Below are positions 55,732-64,000 of a stretch of DNA of 64,000 nucleotides, one piece after another. How positions within the stretch are numbered: the stretch's first letter is position 1; each line of letters starts with the position of its first letter. The notes beneath the pieces were generated by a model. It worked only from the letters and a program-made list of their open reading frames with translations. It had not been told where the DNA came from and did no database searches. Source of the stretch: Hemileia vastatrix. Taxonomy: Eukaryota > Basidiomycota > Pucciniomycetes > Pucciniales > Zaghouaniaceae. A program made the position numbers and the translations under genes. Location of the stretch: NCBI GenBank assembly GCA_030280995.1, contig JASXTE010000005.1, forward strand, positions 35,840,203 through 35,904,202, given 5' to 3'.

Positions 55732-56625
55732 CACCAATTAAGATATCCCTGATGGGGATATCCAGTGTGAGTCAAAGATATAGTAGGGAGGGACATAAGG
55801 AAAGAAAAATGTGTGCAAGAAAAATATGTGTAAGGAAAATATGTACAAAAAAATTTGTGAGAAAAATAAGTGTAAGAAAAATATCTAGCAACCATGTGAA
55901 ATTTTGTTTTTTAATTTTTTTTTCTCCAAAAAAATGATTTTTTATTTCATTTTTTTAATTACGTTTTTTAACAATCTTTTTTGGAAAAGAAAAATTCATA
56001 TGGTGGCAAATCATTTTTATTACACTTAATTCTTTTGAACTTACTTTCTTACATTTATTTTTCTATAAAAGATTTTAAAGAAAGATTAATAAGGTTTTAA
56101 TAAATCTTATATGTAGTAAAAGGTAGATAAGTGTGAAAAATCATACACATATTAAATTTATAACTAGAAAAGATATAAGAAGCTTTTTAAGTGCAATAAA
56201 TTATACATTTCCAATCAAGCTATTGATAGATAATTTCTATAGTTATATATTTATCAACTAGATAATGAAAGCACAGCCTTTTCTTTAACTAAAGTTCAAA
56301 AGGAAGAAAATAACAGAAAAAAGGTGCAGAATTTTTTACTGATGATCATAGATTATGCTTAAGATCTAGTCTTATAATATCTGATTAAAAATGCATTCTT
56401 CTAACACTATTTTTATAATTTTAAATTTTTGACAGAGCCATGTTTTTTAAATCACAAAAAATTATTTATGAAACATGACAGTAACATTATTGAAAAGTAG
56501 AGTGATAACTCTAAATAAATAATTTTTTTATCAATTTCATCAGCAAGTGCAGCAAATAGATATCTTTTTGGGTAGAGAGACTTTATACTAGCATAAGTAA
56601 TTTATATATTTATTATGATCACTAT
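55732..56625. other. AT-rich region with short purine repeats
   Basis: A palindrome GGATATCC-type (about 55741-55764) is followed by an imperfect tandem of AAGAAAAATATGTGT units (55800-55885). Nothing else is supported. Confidence 0.5.
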
Positions 56626-57337
56626 TGTCAGCCAGGCTACTAGACTTACCCAGTAAAATAATAAATTATTTACTGGATGAAGCCACGCCTTATTATTTTA
56701 ATTATTTAATTAAATTAGTTACATTAAAATTACCTGTAATAAATTAACTAATTACAGAATGGTAAAGTTAAATAAATAATAAAAATTAAATATAAAATGT
56801 CTCTTATATTTTATTCTCTAACACCGTGCTCATTGACAGGTTAGAAGAAAAAAAAATTTATATTAAAAAATAGATTTTTAAATTAAAATAATATTTTAAA
56901 TATTCAAATAAAAATAAATATATACAAAAAATTCAAATTTCTTATTTAGAATTGACTTCTACAGTAATTATTAAATAAATTTATGTATTTCTGACATACT
57001 CTGTAGATACATCTTTAAAATACATCTTTCTGACGCCTTCTTTTTAGAAAAACTTTGTTATTTGAAATACTCCTTCTGGAATATCATTTTTTCTCTCTCT
57101 CTCTCATACTACTGCTTTTAGAATTTCATTGCCGTGGTTTGTCCCTCCTTTTCCTATATAAGGCCTCTCTCTTGGTTGTTTTTTATTCATTCATTTACTT
57201 ACTTATTTTTATTACAACTACTTACAATTCTTTTATTACTATTTATTATTGCCTTAGTATTTACATTAAAACTTAATCCTAATCCATTAATTTTTATAAT
57301 AAATCCAACTCTTTACCTTTTATTATAAATAAGGGAA
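56626..57337 (+). repeat. LTR related to family B
   Basis: Starts TGTCAGCCAGGCTACTAGAC, matching the family-B terminus (TGTCAGCCAGGCTATTCCAG), with an inverted pair CCAGTAAAATAAT / ATTATTTACTGG at 56650-56677. A TATA-like CCTATATAAGGCC at about 57156 parallels CCTATAAAAGGGCC of family B. The 3' border is uncertain because the next LTR begins at 57338. No internal region follows, so it is a solo or truncated LTR. Confidence 0.6.
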
Positions 57338-57895
57338 TGTACAATAATAATGATTTAAACTGAAGGTATACCACTATTAACTATATATACCTTTTATAAT
57401 TTAATTCTAAAGAATGTCAAACCAAAATCCCATCCCTTTTATATCCACTACTCCTCCTCTCATTTACCTCATGCCCATCCATCATTCCACACACCACAGA
57501 CCTCCCTATATCCTCATATACCCTCCTCACTAACACCCGTTACATCTGGACCCTCCTTGCTAACATCCGTTAACCCCTTGACCCTCCACTAACCATCCCG
57601 TCCATGCTCCCTACCCTCGTTAATAACCCACAGACACACAAAAACCCTTTAGCAAAATATTGCATTGGCCCTTGCTCTGTGAGTTGCCTATTGAAGAAAA
57701 AGACTGAACACACTATTGGGAGATTGACTAATTTAGATTTAAAGTTTTAGATTAGCATGGTTGAATAGTGAGTACACAAAGGAAAGTTGCAGTTGCTATG
57801 TAAAATTGCTTCTGCGCTTCAAACATGGATTTAGACCTCGTTATTATTGATTTATATGAACTGCTTTTGCCTCAAGTGTCACATGGCGCGTGACA
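57338..57895 (+). repeat. LTR, family F, left copy
   Basis: TGTACAATAATAATG...GCGTGACA, 558 bp, repeated in inverted orientation at 60336-60870. C/T-rich middle with several CCTC(A/C)CTAAC(A/C)(C/T)CCGTTA repeats (57520-57600). The true end may lie beyond 57895, because the partner copy is truncated there. Confidence 0.7.
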
Positions 57896-57992
57896 GATGC
57901 CCGGGTATAAGACACAAGCTCCGTTGAGCGTGAGAACACATTCTTCCTACACTATATTTTTTCCTCTACTTCTTCCTTTAAAAATTTTTAAT

Positions 57993-58483
57993 ATGTCTAA
58001 CTGCCCCACTCCCATTCCCACGCCTCCACACCCCAAGGCTGATGGCGGTGTTGTTACTCGCCAGTATACCCATGCTTGCACGGCTTGTGCGTCGATGGAG
58101 TATTTCTGTGTCAAAAGCAAAGCCACACAAGGCCCTCGTCGGAAATGCAAATTTTGTCGCTGGAGACGAGTGGCCTGTGATACCCCTTCAAAAACGGGGA
58201 TATTGATAGGAGGTTTATGGGGACTAAGTACTGGGTGATTCCTAAGATCAAAGAGGTGGTCAAGGATATTTGGGACGTATTGGTCGGGGATGATTGATCA
58301 GTGGAAGAAGAGGGAAATAAGGTCAAAGATACCGTGGTGACTTGGGTAGCCCAGACCACAGGTCAAAAACAAGGGGTGGAAGAAGAGGTATTTGAAAAAT
58401 GCAGAAAAGAAATAAGGGTGGTGTTGGAGAAAATGAAGAAATCGGTTTGGGAGAAAATGCAGCAGAAGATTTTAAATGGGTAG
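57993..58483 (+). pseudogene. Zn2Cys6-like cysteine-cluster ORF, frameshifted
   Basis: ATG 57993 (MSNCPTPIPTPPHPKADGG). Residues ~33-67 contain CTACASMEYFC then 12 residues then CKFCRWRRVAC, i.e. C-x2-C-x6-C-x12-C-x2-C-x6-C with a basic second half. That spacing fits the fungal Zn2Cys6 DNA-binding cluster. The first frame ends at 58238. An indel in the GGGG near 58195-58200 would continue as MGTKYWVIPKIKEVVKDIWD to a TGA at 58295-58297, then a charged helical tail (EEEVFEKCRKEIRVVLEKM) to 58483. It sits about 100 bp after a family-F LTR, preceded by GGGTATAAGAC, so it may be that element's first ORF rather than a host regulator. Confidence 0.6.
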
Positions 58484-58489
58484 AGAAAA

Positions 58490-59345
58490 AAGAAAAGAGA
58501 GAAGGAAAAGAGAAAAAAAGGTAGAAAGCAAATGTAAATTGTGTATTTATTTATTCTATTGATTTTGTTGTTTTAATTGAAATTTTATTATATGTTTTAT
58601 AAGATTTTGAAAGAGAAAAAAAAAGAAAGAAAAAGATATTTGAATAAAATTTTTGTTTTAAATTTTGAAAGAAGAAAAGAAAGAATATTTAACTGAGGAA
58701 ATTTTAGTTTAAGTTTTGAAAAGAAAAAATTTTTTAAGTAAAAAAATAGTTGATTGAAAATTGTGGTTTTATGTTTTTAAATGAAAATTTAATGAGAAAA
58801 AAGAAAAAGAAAAAATGTTATTTGTGAAAATTTATTTGAAGTTATTTTTGAAGTTTTGAGGAATTTTGGTTATTTGAAGAGAAAGGAAAAAAATACTTTT
58901 GAAAAAAAGAATTTGAAAGAAAAGAGTAATTTGTTCAAAGAATTTTAAAAGAGAGATTTAAAGGATGAAGTGAAGTTTGAGAAAGGTTGTTGTATTGAGT
59001 TTGTGAAAAATTTTGATAATTTAAAGAAAAAGAAATAAGGAAATAAAAATTGTATTTTGAAAAAGAAAAAAAAGTTTGAAAGGAGAAAAGAAAGAAAATT
59101 AAAGGAATAATTGATTTAAGATTTTATTTTAATGAATTTTTTAAGACTTTGTTTTTGTTATTTTATTTTTTTAATTTTAATTTAATTTAATTTAATTTTG
59201 TTTTATTTATTTTTAAAGAAGGTTGAAAAAACTTATTTGAAAGAGAAGAAGAAAAAGGAAAACAGAGTAAGGATTTTTAGAAGAGAAGAAGTTTTAGAAT
59301 TTTAAGAAAAGAAAAGAGAAGAAAAAAGAAAAATAAAAGAGAGTG
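58490..59345. other. Purine-rich low-complexity tract
   Basis: About 850 bp of A/G-rich plus-strand sequence (AAAGAAAAAGA, TTTGAAAGA) with no gene. A TTTAATTTAATTTAA repeat lies at 59168-59200. Confidence 0.7.
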
Positions 59346-60335
59346 TTAAGGTTTTGGTTTTAAAGGATATTTAAGATGAAAAGATTTTAGGAGTTCAGGG
59401 GCATTAGAAACATTGATGGCTGGTTCCCAGGATGTTTTGTCTGAGTCATTGAGGAAGCCTTCCCATTCCATGAGGTATTGAAGTTTCCCCTTGCGCATTC
59501 TTGGATCAAGGATACGGCTTACTTCCCACTCTAGATTGTCTTCTACTTTGACTGGTTCAGGAGGAGGTTGGTTTCTGCCCGGGTAAGTTTCTCGAGCCAG
59601 TTCCAGGAGAGATACGTGGAAAAAAGGTTGAATAGCCTGCCATTTATGAGGTAGCTTGAGTCGAAATGCAGTTTCAGAGACTTCGGAGTTGATTTTGAAT
59701 GTTCCCAAGCGCTTTTCGGCCAGTTTCTTAGATGGTTAAGTTGTTCAAATGTTTTGTGCATTGAGCCATACTTTGTCACCTGGTTTAAAGGAAGTAGCAT
59801 ATTGTCAATGTTTGTTGGCCTGTTCCTTGTAACTTTGAATTGCTAATTCAAAGTTTGATTTAAGTTCTTCTTGAAGTAGTGATATGGTTTGAGGATAATG
59901 TTCCTCAGGATGACTAGTTTTTACATGGATTGAGTTGAATTGAGGATGTCTTCCATAAACAGTTTCAAAAGGAGATTGTCGTGTCGAAGAATGAGTCAAG
60001 TTATTATAAGCAAATTCGGCCAATGGTAACCATGTGGTCCAATATTCATGTTGGTAACTGACATACATTCAGAGGTATTGCTCAAGGATTTGATTGACCC
60101 TTTCTGGTTGCCCATTGGTTTCAGGATGATAGGCCGTGGAGAGATTCCTTGTGATATTGAGTTATCGACACAATTGAGTCCAGAATGTGGATACAAACAA
60201 TGAGCCTCTATCTGAAATAATATCATTAGGTAAGAAATGTTTGGAAAATATGTGTTCTAGAAACAATTTTAACAAATCTTCTTCTGTATCAGTAGTAGTG
60301 GTTTTTATGAAAATAGAAATTTTTGAAAATCTATC
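59346..60335 (-). pseudogene. Ty3/gypsy integrase and chromodomain remnant
   Basis: The minus strand begins inside the integrase core: VTDRFSKISIF, then NDIISDRGSLFVSTFW, a stop, [21 protein letters not shown](Y)L, a stop, then WLPLAEFAYNNLTHSSTRQSPFE (60068-59805). After frameshifts come LKLPHKWQAIQPFFHVSLLEL and a chromodomain EWEVSRILDPRMRKGKLQYL ... EWEGFLNDSDKTSWEPA, ending at 59346. Catalytic residues D (SDRGS) and E (QPERVN) are recognisable. Gag, protease, RT and RNase H are missing because the LTR joins straight to the integrase. Confidence 0.88.
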
Positions 60336-60870
60336 TGTCACGCACTACATGACACTCGAGGCAAAAGCAGCTCATTAAATACATAATACAGATGTCTAAA
60401 TCCATACTTGAAGAGCAAAAAACAATTCTACATAGAAACTGCAACTTACCTTTGTGTACTCACTATTCAACCGCGCTAATCTAAACTTTAAATCTTAATT
60501 AGTCAATCTCTCAATAGTGTGTTTAGTCTTTTCTTCAATAAGCAACGCACAGCGCAATAGTTAATGTAATATTCCCCAAAAGGTTTATTAAGTATCTGTG
60601 GGTTATTAACAGTGATAGTGAGCATGAAAAGGATGGTTAGTGGAGAATTAAAGGGTTAACAGATGTTAGTGAGGAGGGTCCAGGTGTAATGGGTGTATTT
60701 TCAAAGGTCTGTGGTGTGAGAACAATGGATGGATATGAGGTCAATGCAAGGAGGAGTAACGGATATAAAAGGGGTTGGATTTCAGTTCGATATTTTATTA
60801 GAATTAAATAATAAGACATATATATAGCTAATAGTGGTAAATCTTCAGGTTAAATCATTATTATTGTACA
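60336..60870 (-). repeat. LTR, family F, right copy (inverted)
   Basis: 535 bp. On the minus strand it runs from TGTACA (60870) to TGACA (60336) and matches 57338-57895. It adjoins the integrase remnant directly at the shared sequence GTGACAGAT. Confidence 0.75.
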
Positions 60871-61218
60871 TTTACTTATTTTTCTCAGTAATCATTTCTA
60901 AAACTTAAATATTTTATTATTGAGTTTTCCAACCCTTTGTGAGATCTTAGGAATATTAATATTACCTATAAATTATATTAGAATTCTTATCAAACATATC
61001 TCGAAGCAGTAGCTCTTCCTTCGAGTCATCTTTGAATAAGTTCCTCAAACATTTCCACTGTGCTTCGAAGAAGTTTCTAAACTACTCCCTCCATCCTACT
61101 TCCAGGAACAACCTCGACCTTGTGTGTAGGTTGTCCAGTGACAGTATAATTTAATTATCCATAGTTCTCATTCTTTGGCACTACTACGTCCTTTTTTCAG
61201 GTGTTTTAAATTCTTTAA
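60871..61218 (+). other. Leader of the next Ty3 remnant
   Basis: No ORF. A TTCGA-A repeat (AGCAGTAGCTCTTCCTTCGA, GTGCTTCGAAGAAG) is visible. A TTTTTTCAG just before the ATG at 61219 could be an intron acceptor or just leader. Confidence 0.4.
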
Positions 61219-62370
61219 ATGGCACCTGTTCAAAGCACTCCTCCTACGGGTGCTACTACTAGGGCTCACACCAGAGGTAGGCCAACAGCCACATGGCCTG
61301 TCTCCTGCACTCACTCCCTGGAACCTCTCGACCTTAGGGAATGGGGACACTCAGTCCAATCTGTAGAAGACAACCCCCAGGATTTTGATGATTCTAGCGA
61401 GGAAGAAGAAGGAGAGAATACAATGCATGAGGCACCATCTGCCCCTGCTACTCACCCTTCTGTTCATCCTTTGGAACCTGGACCATCTAATTCTCTGGAA
61501 GACTTCATGAGACTTTTCATGAAAACCCTTTCAAATCCAACATCTTTGGAGTGATCAAAATTCAAAACTTCTTCCATGAAATCTCCTGATAAATTTGATA
61601 GAGAACATCCAGACAGATTGCGCCCCTTCTTGAAAACCTACAAGCTCCTGTTCCATAACAAACAATCAAAGGCTGTTTACGCTTCTTCATTCCTAGCTGG
61701 AAAAGCAGCAAAGTGGTTCAAACCTTATCTTCTCATGCTCTCTTCAACAGAAACCCACTTACTCATTAATAAATGGGAAAATTTTGAAGACCAACTCTTT
61801 ACGTTGTTCAGTGACCCTAATGAAACTGACAACACAGAAATTGAACTGGATTTCCTCTGCATGAGTGATAATGGTAAAGCCTCTGTAAATATTTCGAACT
61901 TCAGACCACTTCAAACTCGAATAGATTGGAATGATGCTGCCCTCAAGTATCATTTCAAAAAGAGACTTCCTTTGAGGATTCTGGATCAATTATATCTTCA
62001 TGGTCAGAAGATGACTACTTTAATGGATTTAATGGATTGAACCCTCAAACTCAACAGCGTTTACCAAGGACAACTACAACATCGTCAATACGCCAACAAA
62101 TCTCAAGGCCTAAATTTTAAATCAGGACCTTCTTCACACCCACGGACAGCTCAATCCAAACCCAATAAGGGAAAGGAAAAACCTTGACCCAAAAGCTCGA
62201 CCCCAGGCGATATCAGTAAGGTACTGGATCCAAAAGGGGAACTTAAAAAAGCTGAGAGGAAGAGACAAGCAGATAATGGGTTATGTATGTATTGTGGGGG
62301 TAAGCACAAGCTAGAAGATTGTTTAAAGTTGAAGGAAAGAGGAGGTACTAGTTCAAGGTCAAAAAACTAG
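61219..62370 (+). pseudogene. Ty3/gypsy gag remnant
   Basis: ATG 61219 (MAPVQSTPPTGATTRAHTRG). One frame with stops at 61552-61554 (TGA) and 62038-62040 (TGA), plus a later TGA near 62186. The Gag core spans SPDKFDREHPDRLRPFLKTY ... FLAGKAAKWFKPYLL ... KWENFEDQLFTLFSDPNE. The zinc knuckle CMYCGGKHKLEDC (C-x2-C-x3-H-x4-C) lies at about 62287-62325. The coat protein of a Ty3 element distinct from families A and B. Confidence 0.85.
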
Positions 62371-63345
62371 TAGATAGTTTACTTGTGTGCAAAGCAAACT
62401 ATCTTATCTCTCCCAGTGCACAGAAACTCCATGTCTTAAGGACTGGAGTTGCCTTAAATCGCTTGAGATTCATTCTTTTTAAGGAGGATACCTCCTTCAG
62501 TTTTCTTATAGACTCTGGAGCTTCAATTTCTTTTGTCAGTTTATCTTTTGTCTAGAAGTTAAATCTGAAATTCACAGATATCGATCGAACTCCAATTTAT
62601 TTGGTCGAATCAGAGAAAACCAAATATTGTGTAAAAAAGAAAGTTTTATGGGTTTTCAACTTTCCAAATCTTCCCCCCTTTGAGTGGGAATTATCAGTCT
62701 TGGATGCCTTAAAAATGGATGATACCATCCTTGGCAATGACTTTTTAAGGCATTGGAATCCTGAAATTGATTGGTCATGGGGATTGATCACCCCACGCAC
62801 TAAGTATATTTCTGATTCTTCAATGCAGGTCAATAGGGAGTTAAAAAACCCACCTGAAAATGTCCTGCTAGAGGAAAAATCTTTTCCAGATGACTTGAAA
62901 GCATCTGATCTTTTTCTAAATGAGCAATTGGCTAACCCTTCTAGCTCAATCACTTCACTCAAAGAGGATTTATATTGCCTCAAAGTAGTCGAATTATGCT
63001 CTGTCAATTCTGGTCTACCCTTGACAGGTTCTCGAAAAGATGATGAGGATGACCAAATCAACCTTGAAGACATTAAATCAACTCTACTGTAAATCTATCA
63101 CAACTTCCTTGATGTTTTCTCAATCCAAAAAGGCTGATAAGTTACCACCTCATCGACCCTAAGACCATCAAATATAGTTAATAGGTCCAGTACCTCTGGC
63201 AGGTCCTGTCTATTCTTTATTGAAGGACAAATCTCAAGTTCTTCGAGACTACATTTCAGATAATGTAGCCAAAGGTTTAATCAGAGCCAGTAAATCTACA
63301 ACCGGCTCCCCTTTTTGTAAAAAAAAGACGGTGTATAAAATCCTC
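62371..63345 (+). pseudogene. Ty3/gypsy protease and start of reverse transcriptase, truncated
   Basis: Protease motif FLIDSGASISFVS at about 62503, then an open stretch 62601-63092 with DDTILGNDFLRHWNPEIDWSW. The RT N-terminus follows (LPPHRP, YSLLKDKSQVLRDYISDNVA, KGLIRASKSTTGSPFCKKK) with stops near 63160. The sequence breaks off at the position of the usual KKDG motif, where repeat H begins. Confidence 0.82.
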
Positions 63346-64000
63346 TAGTACTAGCTATAGGCCTTGACCAAGGGAGTTGGAGAAAAACCAGAGAGAAAAT
63401 CTCCTGTCCCTTTAGAAAAATAGAGTGAGATTTACTTGCTGAAGTAAGTTGGCTCCTGTTTTTCTAAAGCCCCTTTTCAACACACTTGACTGCTTGATGA
63501 GCCAAGAAAGTAGTCCCCAGACAGACTACCAGACCAAAGAACTGAAATGTAGAACAATGTCCACACCAGAGACAGCAAAGATACTTGATGTAGGCTGCAA
63601 ATCCACACCAGAGACAGAAATAATACTTGCTATAGCTTGCAAGACTATAACAGAGAAACAGTTGCCAAAATTAAGTTAAATGAAGATCTCACTTACAACA
63701 AACACAGCCAAATTGTGGCCAGAAAACAGTGAAAACTTAGTGAGGAACAAGGATATCACCTCCGGATGGTTGTATGATAATTAAGGTTTCCCAAAACTGT
63801 CTTATTCACTATGTACACACAGACCACTATCTAAGAGCCAATGCACACCCACCAATCTGGAACCTGTACCCGCCAAATTGAATAAAAAACCCTCTTGAAG
63901 CGCTCCCCAACCTTCTAAAACAGAGGCGGGCGGGCCGCCCGACGTCCAAGGTACTGCCTGAAGTGGCCCGGCCTCCCTGAAGCCAAAAAACCAATAAAAA
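63346..64000 (-). repeat. Unclassified dispersed repeat H, copy 2
   Basis: Inverse copy of 44345-45001, running off the right edge. It truncates the Ty3 reverse transcriptase remnant. The CTTTAGAAAAA/TTTTTCTAAAG hairpin and the GTCTCTGGTGTGG-type tandem are conserved. The GC-rich end at 63920-63980 (CCGCCTCT-like) is the most divergent part. Confidence 0.8.

Noticed and set aside
55736..55765. Palindrome around GGATATCC as a terminator or operator
   Set aside because: A single short inverted repeat in AT-rich DNA next to an LTR; no transcript end or partner supports a function.

Overview
The window is a transposon graveyard with a few fresh elements, from an AT-rich, repeat-bloated eukaryotic genome. 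Introns are short (55-82 bp) with GTAAGT or GTAGGT donors, the Ty1/copia and chromodomain Ty3 elements are of fungal type, and one cellular gene is recognisable: a four-exon RNase H1 with a fungal-type N-terminal viroplasmin-like domain. A fungus is the best reading. A basidiomycete, perhaps a rust, is plausible from the copia reverse transcriptase, but the species cannot be named from this sequence. I saw no tRNA, rRNA, CRISPR or prokaryotic signals.

Layout. 1-511: part of a family-B LTR. 512-10391: a decayed Ty3 element of family A on the minus strand, whose right LTR is split by a solo LTR (family C). 10392-14896: unclassified DNA, a degenerate tandem repeat, a CACTA-like miniature element, a one-ended relative, and a second family-C LTR. 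14897-24073: a complete family-B Ty3 element on the plus strand (1142-bp LTRs, AAGCT target duplication), with one nonsense codon in its gag-pol frame. 24549-24966: a CACTA-like miniature element and a long (ATT)n array. 25515-26675: RNase H1 on the minus strand. 27310-32713: a broken Ty1/copia element with 111-bp LTRs. 32763-43304: a row of Tc1/mariner-like elements. The central one (32926-42266) has about 420-bp inverted ends and two convergent genes, and is split by an old chromodomain Ty3 element (33716-39299) flanked by a GCAAT duplication. 43305-46876: repeats and fragments. 46877-55726: an apparently intact family-A Ty3 element (1955-codon gag-pol, LTRs differing at one base I could find, CTATG duplication). 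55727-64000: LTR pieces, a Zn2Cys6-like ORF, two truncated Ty3 elements and an unclassified repeat also present at 44345-45001.

By LTR divergence, counted by eye, the relative ages are: family A about 0.1%, family B about 0.9%, copia about 5%, nested Ty3 about 14%.

The most interesting signal is in the gag leader of families A and B. A canonical 55-64-nt intron just after the gag-pol start codon would join a short first exon to a second reading frame that overlaps gag-pol. That second-frame protein (coiled-coil-like, with a WKWD motif and a basic tail ending in Pro-Trp-stop) is more alike between the two families than the gag-pol N-terminus it overlaps. It may be a spliced accessory protein or the real N-terminal Gag.
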